Source of the DNA: an uncultured Pelagibacteraceae bacterium
GTDB taxonomy: Bacteria > Pseudomonadota > Alphaproteobacteria > Pelagibacterales > Pelagibacteraceae
Direction of reading: 5' to 3'
Assembly (NCBI GenBank): GCA_902518395.1
Contig: CABYFX010000004.1
Span: 1 to 49,796, forward strand
DNA: 49,796 bases
Shown in pieces: positions 1 through 9,519 of this stretch (positions are counted from its first letter, which is position 1; each line of letters starts with the position of its first letter). A program made the position numbers and the translations under genes. The notes under the pieces are model-generated. The model saw nothing but the letters and a program-made list of their open reading frames with translations, was not told the DNA's origin and made no database searches.

Positions 1-387
1 AATTGACCAAGGTAGTATTCCTTCTTTAAATTCAGTTACCTGTTTACCATCTTTGATTACAATTGAATCTTTACCTATTAAGTCAATTCTACTTACATGA
101 CTATCCAGATTAATTCTTATGCAAGGCCAGTTTAGCCTAGCAGCAATTTGTTCGATGTGAGTTGATTTTCCAGTTCCATGGTATCCTTGAATTAAAACTC
201 TTTTGTTAAAAGAAAATCCTGACAAAATAGCTAATGTTGTATCTTTATCGAACTTATAAGTTTTATCGATTTCTGGAACGTACTCACTTGATTTTGAAAA
301 TGCATCAACTTCCATGTCACTTTCGATACCAAAAGTTTGCTTAATAGATAACTTAATGTCAGGGGTATGGTTAATATTTGGTGTCAA
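1..387 (-). CDS. cobS: CobS-like AAA+ ATPase (cobaltochelatase CobS family), N-terminal part, runs off window
   Basis: My minus-strand translation gives (TTG start at 387) ...DIKLSIKQTFGIESDMEVDAFSKSSEYVPEIDKTYKFDKDTTLAILSGFSFNKRVLIQGYHGTGKSTHIEQIAARLNWPCIRINLDSHVSRIDLIGKDSIV...; Walker A GYHGTGKS; AAGGA-like SD upstream of TTG. Confidence 0.85.
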   Translation of the reverse strand, partial: MTPNINHTPDIKLSIKQTFGIESDMEVDAFSKSSEYVPEIDKTYKFDKDTTLAILSGFSFNKRVLIQGYHGTGKSTHIEQIAARLNWPCIRINLDSHVSRIDLIGKDSIVIKDGKQVTEFKEGILPWSI

Positions 388-904
388 TTTTGTCCTTATA
401 TGTATTTTTTAATTGAGTGTAAGCCAAAGTTATTACTTTAAGCTTGTCTTCAAATTTTTTATTTCCAGAATTCATATCAGGGTGAAATTTTTTGACAAGC
501 TTTTTAAATTTTTCTTGAACTTTTTCCCATTTTAATCCAACACTAATCCCCAATATATTAAAGGCTTTTAAATCGTTGTTATTAAATTTAAATTTATTCA
601 TATTATTAAAGTCATTATTAAATTTAAATTTATCCATCTCGTCTTTTAAAGCATTACTCCAAAGAACTTTGAAGAAATTATCAGATGAACTAAAACTTTG
701 TGTTGGTTTGTGCCAAGTCATGTCAGACCTTAAAAAATCAATTATTTGTTGATCACTCATACCTGTAAAATAATTCCAACTTTTATTAAATTCTTTAACA
801 TGGTTTAAACATAATAATCTATAATCTTTGCTGTTATCCCTTTCTTTAGGTGCTTTAAAAAGACCTTCTTCTGAACAATTATTCCAATCACAAATATTTT
901 TCAT
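371..904 (-). CDS. DnaJ-domain protein
   Basis: C-terminal J-domain-like segment LGISVGLKWEKVQEKFKKLVKKFHPDMNSGNKKFEDKLKVITLAYTQLK with HPD motif; located directly upstream of cobS. Confidence 0.85.
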   Translation of the reverse strand: MKNICDWNNCSEEGLFKAPKERDNSKDYRLLCLNHVKEFNKSWNYFTGMSDQQIIDFLRSDMTWHKPTQSFSSSDNFFKVLWSNALKDEMDKFKFNNDFNNMNKFKFNNNDLKAFNILGISVGLKWEKVQEKFKKLVKKFHPDMNSGNKKFEDKLKVITLAYTQLKNTYKDKIDTKY

Positions 905-924
905 GGTGTATAATACTTTATAAA

Positions 925-1185
925 ATGAATATTAATCAACTAATTGAAACTGTAAAAAAAAAAATTTTGTCGCAGGATTGTATTTCAAAAGTTTATATAG
1001 AGGACAAGTCTTTTCTTCACAAAAATCACAAATCTAATGAAAATGGAAAATTTCATATTGTTCTTTCGATTAAGTCTGATGAGTTAAAGAATAAAAGTAA
1101 GTTATACTCAACAAGATTTATTTATAAAATTTTAGACAATGAATTAAAAAATTATATTCATTCATTACAAATCAAATTACTTTAA
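925..1185 (+). CDS. BolA family protein
   Basis: 86 aa, BolA-like fold signature (DKSFLHKNHKSNENGKFHIVLSI...LYSTRFIYKILDNELK...IHSLQIKLL). Confidence 0.8.
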   Translation: MNINQLIETVKKKILSQDCISKVYIEDKSFLHKNHKSNENGKFHIVLSIKSDELKNKSKLYSTRFIYKILDNELKNYIHSLQIKLL

Positions 1186-2280
1186 ACTGCTAGAAATGTA
1201 TTTTTTTAAATTTGAGGGACTGATCTGAAAGTCAACTATTATCTTTCCAAAATCTTTTATTAAAATTAGATTAATATTATTTGAATTATTTTTCTTATCA
1301 CTTCTCATATAATTCATAATTTTAGATACATGTTTTTTTTTAAACAATTTTTCAATTTTTGGTTTCATTTCAATTCTATTAATATGACGTAAAATAATAT
1401 TAAATTTTTGTTTTGATAAAATTCTTCTTTTAAAACTGAATTCTACAGCATTTTTAATACCTAAAATTACAGCTTCTCCATGATTCAATTTTTTAGAAAA
1501 ACCTAAAGTAGACTCATAAGAATGAGCAAAGGTATGACCTAAATTTAATACCTTTCTGTAATTTTTCTCGTTCTCATCTTTTTCTACAACTTTTTTTTTT
1601 AAATTACAGCTTTTAATTATGGATCTTTCAATGAAAGGTGACTTTAATTTTAAAATTTTTTTTAAATTTTTGTCTAAATAGAAAAAATTATTAAAATTAT
1701 CAATAATACTACTTTTTAATATTTCAGCATATCCACAAATAATTTCTCTTTCTGGTAAAGAAGCTAAAATATTCATATCAGAAATAACTAAATCAGGTTG
1801 ATAAAAACTTCCAATCAAATTTTTTCCAAATTTATTATTTACACCTGTTTTGCCTCCTATTGATGAATCCACTTGAGACAGTAAAGTTGAGGGAATATTT
1901 ACAAATTTCATGCCTCTTTTAAATGTACTAGACGCGAATCCAACTATATCTCCAATAATTCCTCCACCAAAAGAAATAACACAATCTTCTCTATTAAATC
2001 TATTTTCAAATAAAACTGTATGAATTTTTTCAATTGTTCGATAATTTTTGTTTTTTTCTGATGCCGTCATTTCTATTTTTAAAAGCTTATTTGTTTTTAA
2101 CTTTTTGTATAAAAGTCTTTTAAACTTATTAGGTATATTTTTGTCTGTAACAATTAAACATTTATCAAATTTTAGACTATTAGCTTTTAAAATTTTATCA
2201 ATTTTACCTATTAAATTTCTTCCAATTATAATTGAGTAGTTCTTAGTGCTTGTTTTAATTGAAATTTTATTTGTATTCAT
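1177..2280 (-). CDS. aroB: 3-dehydroquinate synthase
   Basis: GGGIIGDIVGFASSTFKRGMKFVNIPSTLLSQVDSSIGGKTGVN and NLGHTFAHSYE motifs. Confidence 0.95.
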   Translation of the reverse strand: MNTNKISIKTSTKNYSIIIGRNLIGKIDKILKANSLKFDKCLIVTDKNIPNKFKRLLYKKLKTNKLLKIEMTASEKNKNYRTIEKIHTVLFENRFNREDCVISFGGGIIGDIVGFASSTFKRGMKFVNIPSTLLSQVDSSIGGKTGVNNKFGKNLIGSFYQPDLVISDMNILASLPEREIICGYAEILKSSIIDNFNNFFYLDKNLKKILKLKSPFIERSIIKSCNLKKKVVEKDENEKNYRKVLNLGHTFAHSYESTLGFSKKLNHGEAVILGIKNAVEFSFKRRILSKQKFNIILRHINRIEMKPKIEKLFKKKHVSKIMNYMRSDKKNNSNNINLILIKDFGKIIVDFQISPSNLKKYISSSLK

Positions 2281-2779
2281 AAATATCTAATATCTTATTT
2301 ATAATTTCAGCTTTGTCTAATTTATCACAATTAATCCTGTGACTCGACAAACTATAAAATTTTGATCTTTCTTTGATTAAATTATTAATTTGATTCTTAG
2401 TAAGATTTATTGCCAATGGTCTTTTCTTGCTCTTATATATCCTTTTTATTATTGTTTCATTTTTCCAATCTAACCAAAAAGATAAACAATTTTTCATACA
2501 CATTTTCCTGATTGAGGAATTTATAAAACCTCCTCCACCTAAAGATATTACAGAATTTTCTGAACTAAGAAATTTTAAAGATATTTTTTCTTCAATTTTA
2601 CGAAAATAATTCTCTCCACATTTATTAAAAATTTCTGATATTTTAGAATCCTCAATTTCTTCAATTTTTTGATCAATATCAATAAATGTTAAGTTTAATT
2701 TTTTTGACAAAATTTTGCCAATTGATGATTTTCCAGATCCCATCATTCCAATTAATACAATATTTTTATTTGATTTCAT
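2267..2779 (-). CDS. aroK: shikimate kinase
   Basis: GMMGSGKSSIGKILSKKLNLTFIDID P-loop; GGGGF; overlaps aroB start. Confidence 0.95.
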   Translation of the reverse strand: MKSNKNIVLIGMMGSGKSSIGKILSKKLNLTFIDIDQKIEEIEDSKISEIFNKCGENYFRKIEEKISLKFLSSENSVISLGGGGFINSSIRKMCMKNCLSFWLDWKNETIIKRIYKSKKRPLAINLTKNQINNLIKERSKFYSLSSHRINCDKLDKAEIINKILDIYEYK

Positions 2780-2834
2780 GAGTTTCTATATTGAAAAAAC
2801 ACAAATATGTCTTATTTTGAAATTATTAAATTAT

Positions 2835-3017
2835 ATGCAATTTACAAAAAATACAAGAAAAGACAAAATTTTTAGCATAGGGGCAATTTTAAAAATTATA
2901 ATAGCTATTTTCATAATTGTATTTGGCATTATTATGATTAACCAGATTAATTTGCCTGCCCCAGATAAACAAATTGAAAAAATTTTACCAAATGAAAATT
3001 TCAAAACAATTAAGTAA
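2835..3017 (+). CDS. small single-TM hypothetical protein
   Basis: 60 aa from internal ATG at 2835 (MQFTKNTRKDKIFSIGAILKIIIAIFIIVFGIIMINQINLPAPDKQIEKILPNENFKTIK); one clear TM helix; overlaps start of next gene. Confidence 0.6.
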   Translation: MQFTKNTRKDKIFSIGAILKIIIAIFIIVFGIIMINQINLPAPDKQIEKILPNENFKTIK

Positions 3018-4728
3018 GATTTTAATTTCTGCATCTTTTTTTTTGTTTGTTCTATCTGCCCAGGCTCAGGAAATTAAAGAGATTTGGTCAGAAATAGAAA
3101 AAAAAGAGATTAAAAATACTGAGTCAAAAAATAATGAAGACACGTCAATTAATATAGACCAGCTTGAAGGGGCTAAAGTAAAGATTTCTGATGAGAATAT
3201 TGTGATAGATCAAAATTTAGACAATTCTAATATTTTATTGGCTGGATTATTTGACCCTGATGACAATGATTTAAACTTAGATATGTGGTCAAAAACTGAT
3301 GGAATAAAAATTAAAAAGTTACTAGAAAAAATAAAGTCTAAAAATTTATCAAGTTTCTCTGAAAGATTAATGGACGTAGCATTATTAACAAACTCTTATA
3401 TTCCAAATCAAAACTTTTCATTACATGAATTTGAAAATTTCACACTTGATCATCTAATTAAAAAAAAAGATTTTGATTTAGTTGAGGAATTTATTCAAAA
3501 AAATTCATCAATAAAAGATAAAGAAAGACTCATAAAACACGTAGCTGATTATTACTTGTCATTAAACAAAATAGAAAATTCATGTTTTGCTATTGATAGT
3601 TTAAGTTTAATAACTGATGAATACTTAACATATTTCAAAATTTATTGTTTAATAACTCAGAATAAAAAAGATGAGGCTCAGTTGTTGTTTGATCTTAACT
3701 CCGAGTTAGAATCTTTAGATGACTTTTTTGTTAAAAAGTTTGAAGTATTGATGGGATATGAGGATAATAACTTTATATTGTCTGATGAAAATGTTCTTTA
3801 TTTTCACCTATCTCATAAGACAGATAAGAATTTTTTATACTATCCATCCGTACAATCTGATGAATTTATTTGGAAATATTTGTCTAACTCGAATTTGCTT
3901 AAAAATTTAAATGATTTTAATCTCAGTGATATTGATCAGGTTAAGTTTCTAGAGAAAGCAACCAGTGAAGGTATTTTTGATGAAAAAGATTTATTGAATT
4001 TGTACAAAAAATTCCAATTTCAGATTGGTGACCTTATTAATTATGAAGATGCAGTAAAAAATTTACCTGATTATGAAGGAAGAGCTTTGATATATCAAAG
4101 GTTTTTACTAACAGATAATCTTGAAAATAAACTTTCATTATTATCAAAATTGAATAATTCCTTTGAGAACTCAAATTTTAAAAAATCATTTGATGATGAA
4201 TTATCTAAGTTGTTAAAACAAATGGATAAAACAAAAATTCCTTTAAAGTTTTCTGACTTCTACCAAACCAATTTAATTACTGAAGAAAACAGAAAAAATA
4301 AAATTAAGTTCAATAATGAAGTTTTTCATCAATCAAAAGTATTAAATTATTTTTTGAATAAGCAAAGCTTACCTAAAACACAAAAATTAACTGACAATTT
4401 GTTGTCAAAGATGAAAAAAGATAAAAATTACTCTTTCAACTTTAAAGACGTTGTATTACTACAATCATTGAGATCTGATGGAATTCAAATAGATCAAATT
4501 GATGAACTTTCTCAATACAAATCTGAATTAAATTCAGAAATTGACAAAATGATTGAGAATAAGGAATCTGGCATGATACTATTAAAATTAGTCGAGATTA
4601 TTGGTGAAAAAGAATTGAATGAATTAAATAGTGAGTCACTTAATTTTGTAATTGAAATTATGAATAGAACAAAATTAATTAGCTTGAGAAACGAACTATT
4701 GTTGGAAATTCTTCCATTAAAAGTTTAA
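2992..4728 (+). CDS. secreted/periplasmic alpha-helical hypothetical protein
   Basis: Start at 2992 gives a classical signal peptide MKISKQLSKILISASFFLFVLSAQAQ; remainder acidic, helix-rich, no recognised domain. Confidence 0.75.
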   Translation: MKISKQLSKILISASFFLFVLSAQAQEIKEIWSEIEKKEIKNTESKNNEDTSINIDQLEGAKVKISDENIVIDQNLDNSNILLAGLFDPDDNDLNLDMWSKTDGIKIKKLLEKIKSKNLSSFSERLMDVALLTNSYIPNQNFSLHEFENFTLDHLIKKKDFDLVEEFIQKNSSIKDKERLIKHVADYYLSLNKIENSCFAIDSLSLITDEYLTYFKIYCLITQNKKDEAQLLFDLNSELESLDDFFVKKFEVLMGYEDNNFILSDENVLYFHLSHKTDKNFLYYPSVQSDEFIWKYLSNSNLLKNLNDFNLSDIDQVKFLEKATSEGIFDEKDLLNLYKKFQFQIGDLINYEDAVKNLPDYEGRALIYQRFLLTDNLENKLSLLSKLNNSFENSNFKKSFDDELSKLLKQMDKTKIPLKFSDFYQTNLITEENRKNKIKFNNEVFHQSKVLNYFLNKQSLPKTQKLTDNLLSKMKKDKNYSFNFKDVVLLQSLRSDGIQIDQIDELSQYKSELNSEIDKMIENKESGMILLKLVEIIGEKELNELNSESLNFVIEIMNRTKLISLRNELLLEILPLKV

Positions 4729-4744
4729 AATACTTCAATCAATC

Positions 4745-5266
4745 ATGACAATAAAAACCATTATAACTGAACCCAACGAAATTTTAAGACAAGTCTCAAA
4801 ACCAGTACAAACAGTGGGTAATGAGGAAAGAAAGTTAATGGATGATATGTTGGAAACAATGTATGCAGCTAATGGTATTGGTTTGGCAGCAATTCAAATT
4901 GGTATTCCAAAAAGGGTTATAGTGATGGACATTTCAAAAGATGGAAAGAAAAATCCAATGTATTTTGTAAATCCTAGAATTAAAAACAAAGATAAAGAAA
5001 AAACAACATATGAAGAGGGATGTTTATCTGTCCCTGACTATTTCGCACAGGTTGACAGACCTAAATATTGTGAGGTTGAATATTTAGATTATTATGGAGA
5101 AAATAAAATTTTAGAAGCCGATGGACTCCTTGCAACTTGTATACAACATGAAATGGATCATCTTGAAGGAATTCTATTCATAGATTATTTATCAAAATTG
5201 AAAAAAACAATGATTGTTAAAAAATTATCAAAAAGAAAAAATCCTCCTGATAGAATTATTGTTTAA
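4745..5266 (+). CDS. def: peptide deformylase
   Basis: GIGLAAIQIG, EGCLSVP, QHEMDHLEG motifs. Confidence 0.97.
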   Translation: MTIKTIITEPNEILRQVSKPVQTVGNEERKLMDDMLETMYAANGIGLAAIQIGIPKRVIVMDISKDGKKNPMYFVNPRIKNKDKEKTTYEEGCLSVPDYFAQVDRPKYCEVEYLDYYGENKILEADGLLATCIQHEMDHLEGILFIDYLSKLKKTMIVKKLSKRKNPPDRIIV

Positions 5267-6186
5267 TGAGCAAAAAAATTGCTTTTATGGGTACCCCTAC
5301 CATTTCTGGGCAAATACTCAAATCATTGTATCAAAATGGTTTTGATATTGAGGTTGTTTATACTCAACCACCTGTAGCATCAAATAGAGGTCATAGATTA
5401 AATAAGTCACCTGTTCATATAATGGCTGAAATATTAAATATACCTGTTAGAACTCCAATTGTATTAGATAATACTGAAGAAAAAAACTTTCTTCATAAAC
5501 AAAATATAAGTTTAGGAATCGTTGTTGCCTATGGGCAGATTCTTAAAAAAGATATTTTAAAAATCCCAAAATATGGATGGATAAATATTCATTATTCACT
5601 TTTACCAAAATTACGAGGTGCAGCTCCCATTCAAAGAGCAATTATGGAAAATGAAACATCAACAGGTATTTCTATAATGAAAATTAATGAGGGTTTAGAT
5701 TCCGGTCCCGTCTGTAATCAATATTCAATAAATATTTTAGAAAATGAAAATACTGAGGATTTATCTCAAAGATTAAGTAATTTAGCATCTGAAAAAATAC
5801 TACAAAATATTGATGATATATTTGATAACAAAGCATCATTTAAAGAGCAAGATCATAGTAAATCTACATATGCAAAAAAAATTAAAAAAGAAGAAGGAAA
5901 AATAAATTGGGAGGACAGTAATTTAAAAATAATAGGAAAAATTAATGGTCTATATCCTAATCCGGGAGGTTGGTTTGAATTTAAAGGGGAAAGATACAAG
6001 ATACTAAAAGCAGAAAAATCAATTTTAAATGGAAAATCAGGACACGTCTTATCAGATAATTTTGAAATTGGTTGTGGTGAAAATTCAATAAAGATCATTG
6101 AGATACAAAGACAAGGTAAAACAGTTCAAAAAACCAAGGAATTTCTGCGTGGTAGCCAAATTACTAAAGGCACTGATTTGAATTAA
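5266..6186 (+). CDS. fmt: methionyl-tRNA formyltransferase
   Basis: INIHYSLLPKLRGAAPIQRAIMENE; follows def. Confidence 0.97.
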   Translation: MSKKIAFMGTPTISGQILKSLYQNGFDIEVVYTQPPVASNRGHRLNKSPVHIMAEILNIPVRTPIVLDNTEEKNFLHKQNISLGIVVAYGQILKKDILKIPKYGWINIHYSLLPKLRGAAPIQRAIMENETSTGISIMKINEGLDSGPVCNQYSINILENENTEDLSQRLSNLASEKILQNIDDIFDNKASFKEQDHSKSTYAKKIKKEEGKINWEDSNLKIIGKINGLYPNPGGWFEFKGERYKILKAEKSILNGKSGHVLSDNFEIGCGENSIKIIEIQRQGKTVQKTKEFLRGSQITKGTDLN

Positions 6187-6188
6187 AC

Positions 6189-6929
6189 ATGTTAAGATAT
6201 CAAATTTTAATAGAATATGTTGGATCTTCTTTCATAGGTTGGCAGGTACAAACAAAAGGCAAAACTATACAAGGATCAATTCAAAAAAAAATTTCATATC
6301 TTTTAAATGAAAAAATTACACTTATTGGTTCGGGAAGGACAGATACCGGTGTTCATGCGATTGAGCAATCTGCACATTTTGATGTCACTAAAAAAATCCA
6401 AAATTTAAACAAATTTTTAAAATCAATTAATTATTTTTTAAATAAATACGAAATAGCAATTTTAAAAATAAAAAGAAAAAATATGAAATTTCATGCACGT
6501 TTTTCTGCGAAAGAGAGAATTTATAAATATATTATTTTTAATCAATTGAGTAAACCTATCCTTCAAAATAAGCGAGGATGGTTTGTTATTAAAAAGCTTG
6601 AATTAGAAATAATGAAAAAAGCAGCAAAAAAGTTAGTTGGAACTCATGATTTTTCAACTTTTAGAGCATCTGGATGTAATTCAAAGAGCCCAATAAGATC
6701 AATTAAATCAGTTAAAATAAAAAAGATAAAAAATAAAATTGAGTTTGAGTTTAGATCTCAATCATTTTTAAAACAACAAGTTAGATCAATGGTTGGTTGT
6801 TTAAAATATATTGGTGAAAAAAAGTGGACATTAAAAAAATTTACAAGTATTATTAAATTAAAAAATAGAAATTTATGTGCACCACCAGCACCCGCAGAAG
6901 GATTATTTTTGAAAAAAGTTTTATACTAA
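6189..6929 (+). CDS. truA: tRNA pseudouridine synthase A
   Basis: YVGSSFIGWQVQ, GSGRTDTGVHAIEQSAHFD motif. Confidence 0.97.
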   Translation: MLRYQILIEYVGSSFIGWQVQTKGKTIQGSIQKKISYLLNEKITLIGSGRTDTGVHAIEQSAHFDVTKKIQNLNKFLKSINYFLNKYEIAILKIKRKNMKFHARFSAKERIYKYIIFNQLSKPILQNKRGWFVIKKLELEIMKKAAKKLVGTHDFSTFRASGCNSKSPIRSIKSVKIKKIKNKIEFEFRSQSFLKQQVRSMVGCLKYIGEKKWTLKKFTSIIKLKNRNLCAPPAPAEGLFLKKVLY

Positions 6930-7399
6930 TTTTTCCTATTACCCATTGAGAATTTTTTATTAATTCTCCATCTTGACTCTGCTCTTACAATATAGCCACA
7001 ACAATTTTTTGACTTACATTTACAAGGAAATTGTTTGTAATCTTTATCATAACCAAACCCATAATCGCAAGTCAGTTCCTCACCTTTTTTAATATCTTTT
7101 ATAGCCTTAACCCAAATTTTAAGGCCCTTACCATCGTAATCACAGTTATTCTCACATGAGTGGTTTATTAGACCAGCTGTATTCCATGAGAAATCCCCAT
7201 CGAGATCATATCTTTTATTTACTGTAAATAAATATATTGGTTTACTATTGTCGTATTTATCAGAATTCTCAGTTTGCTTTTTGGTAATTAATTTTCCAAT
7301 GTAATCTATTATTTTTTCACCTTCTTTTATGTCTCTTGTGGCGTAAAGTCCTTTACCTTTTTTATCAATATCAGACTTTTTAATCCTATATAATTTCAT
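6926..7399 (-). CDS. SET domain-containing protein (putative lysine methyltransferase)
   Basis: GKGLYATRDIKEGEKIIDYIG...LINHSCENNCDY...IKKGEELTCDYGF...post-SET-like CKCKSKNCCGYI. Confidence 0.9.
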   Translation of the reverse strand: MKLYRIKKSDIDKKGKGLYATRDIKEGEKIIDYIGKLITKKQTENSDKYDNSKPIYLFTVNKRYDLDGDFSWNTAGLINHSCENNCDYDGKGLKIWVKAIKDIKKGEELTCDYGFGYDKDYKQFPCKCKSKNCCGYIVRAESRWRINKKFSMGNRKN

Positions 7400-7430
7400 A
7401 TATTTGTGTTTATTGATTAAAAAAAAATTA

Positions 7431-8360
7431 TCAATTAAATTCTATCAAAGCATCAACATGCCTTTGAGTGCTATTTTGTAAGGCTTTAAGATCATAACCA
7501 CCTTCAAGAATTGAAACAACTTTACCATTACAAAAAGATTTAGAATATTCTAGAGTCCTTTTAGTTATTTTATAAAAATCCTCTGTGCTTAATCTTATTT
7601 GAGCCAAAGGGTCGTCATCGTGGGCATCAAAACCCGCAGAAAATAACAAAAATTCAGGTTTAAACTGCTTTATTTTATTTAAAACATTTTCATAAGCATT
7701 TAAATATACTTCAGATGTTGTTCCAGCTTCTAGTGGAATATTTAATACATTATTAAATTTTCCATTTTCTTTATTTGAACCTGAGCCTGGGTAATAAGGG
7801 TATTGGTGAGTAGAAACATATAATACCTTTTCATTATCATAAAAAATATCTTGAGTTCCATTACCATGGTGTACATCAAAATCAATTATTGCAATTTTTT
7901 TGTATTTATACTTTTCAATTAAGTAATTAGCACCAACTGCTACATTATTATAGATACAAAATCCCATAGCTTTTTCTTTTTCTGCATGATGACCCGGAGG
8001 TCTTACAGCACAAAAAGCATTCTTAAATTCTTTGTTTTGTACTCCATCTATTGCTGTAATAATTGAACCTACTGCATCTTTAGTAGCATCTTTACTACCA
8101 GGAGAAACAATTGTATCACCATCTAAAAATACTAAACCCTTTTTTGGGAAAGACTGTTTAACATGATTAATATATTCTATTGAATGGGTTTTATTTAAAA
8201 AAAACTCGTCAAATTTATTTGGTTTTTTCCATATAAGATTTTTGTTATCTACTTTTTTAAAGTTATCAATTATAGCAGTAACTCTATCAATTTTTTCTGG
8301 ATGGCCATTTCCAGTATTATGGTTTTTATACGTATCTGAAGTGATTAGACCAGTCTTCAC
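7431..8360 (-). CDS. histone deacetylase family protein (acetylpolyamine/acetyl-lysine deacetylase-like)
   Basis: RPPGHHAEKEKAMGFCIYNNVAVGA, DFDVHHGNGTQDIF, SAGFDAHDDDPLA, EGGYD: intact HDAC catalytic and Zn-ligand motifs. Confidence 0.92.
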   Translation of the reverse strand: MKTGLITSDTYKNHNTGNGHPEKIDRVTAIIDNFKKVDNKNLIWKKPNKFDEFFLNKTHSIEYINHVKQSFPKKGLVFLDGDTIVSPGSKDATKDAVGSIITAIDGVQNKEFKNAFCAVRPPGHHAEKEKAMGFCIYNNVAVGANYLIEKYKYKKIAIIDFDVHHGNGTQDIFYDNEKVLYVSTHQYPYYPGSGSNKENGKFNNVLNIPLEAGTTSEVYLNAYENVLNKIKQFKPEFLLFSAGFDAHDDDPLAQIRLSTEDFYKITKRTLEYSKSFCNGKVVSILEGGYDLKALQNSTQRHVDALIEFN

Positions 8361-9514
8361 TTAAAATAATTTTTTAAAACTTTTGAGTAAATTAAACTCA
8401 ATTTTTTTAAATCGTTTAGTGAGACAGCCTCATCAACTTTATGCATAGTTTTTCCTACTAAGCCAAATTCTAAACAAGGAGCTATTTTCCTAATAAACCT
8501 TGCATCAGATGTGCCTCCAGTAGTTGAAAGTTTAGGTTTTATTTTAGTAACTTTTTTAATAATACTTTGTATCATAAATGTTGTACTATTAGGCTTTGTA
8601 ATAAAAGCTTCACCTGAAACACTGTAATCAATTTTATATTTAGATTTAGTTTTATTACATACTTTTTTTAAAATTTTATTAATTTTTTTTTTAATCGAAT
8701 TTGAAGTATGCATATTGTTAAATCTTATATTAAATGAAGCATATGCAAGACCCGGAATTACATTGTCTGCAGTATTATTTATATTAATTTTTGTAATTTC
8801 AAGATTTGTTGGTTGAAAATCCTTCGTGCCTTTGTCAAATTGTATATCTTTTAGTTCTTTAAGTATTCTAACTAGAGCAGTCGAAGGGTTATTTGCTCTA
8901 TGAGGATATGCTACATGCCCTTGAACTCCTGTAATTGTTAATCGACCGTTCATACTTCCTCTTCGACCAATTTTAATCATTTCACCTAATTTATTAGGAT
9001 TAGTTGGCTCTCCAACCAAGCAAAAATCTATTTTCTCTCGTTTCTTTTTTAAATAATCTACAACTTTCTTGGTTCCATTAATGGCAACACCTTCCTCATC
9101 TCCAGTAATTAAAAGACTTATCGATCCATTAAATCCTCTATTTTTTTCAACAAAAACGCTTATAGCAGACACAAATGCAGCTATAGAGCTTTTCATATCA
9201 TTTGCACCCCTTCCAATTAAATGTCCTTTCTTAATTGTTGGTTTAAATGGATTTACTGTCCAATCTCTTAAATTTCCAGCTGGAACAACATCAAGATGTC
9301 CTGCATAACAAAAATTAGGACTTTTGCTTCCTAATCTTGCATATAGATTTTTAACTGGAGCATTTCCTTTTTCTTTGAACTCAAGAATTTTAGTTTTAAA
9401 TCCGAGTTTTGTTAATTTTTTTTCCAAAAATTTCATTATTCCAGCATCTATAGGAGTTACAGTTGGAAATCTAATTAGCTCTTTAGCTAATTGAAGTTCA
9501 TTTATAATTTTCAT
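8357..9514 (-). CDS. dapE: succinyl-diaminopimelate desuccinylase
   Basis: CYAGHLDVVPAG, GRGANDMKSSIAAFV, GDEEG, M20 peptidase motifs; adjacent to dapD. Confidence 0.95.
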   Translation of the reverse strand: MKIINELQLAKELIRFPTVTPIDAGIMKFLEKKLTKLGFKTKILEFKEKGNAPVKNLYARLGSKSPNFCYAGHLDVVPAGNLRDWTVNPFKPTIKKGHLIGRGANDMKSSIAAFVSAISVFVEKNRGFNGSISLLITGDEEGVAINGTKKVVDYLKKKREKIDFCLVGEPTNPNKLGEMIKIGRRGSMNGRLTITGVQGHVAYPHRANNPSTALVRILKELKDIQFDKGTKDFQPTNLEITKININNTADNVIPGLAYASFNIRFNNMHTSNSIKKKINKILKKVCNKTKSKYKIDYSVSGEAFITKPNSTTFMIQSIIKKVTKIKPKLSTTGGTSDARFIRKIAPCLEFGLVGKTMHKVDEAVSLNDLKKLSLIYSKVLKNYFK

Positions 9515-9519
9515 CGAAA

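Noticed and set aside
2048-2239. Opposite-strand ORF within aroB (and similar ORFs at 2427, 5853, 9069, 9722, 11038, 15665, 21114, 23925, 42751, 43851, 47737)
   Set aside because: Antisense shadows of confidently assigned genes, with low-complexity or hydrophobic translations and no recognisable domain.
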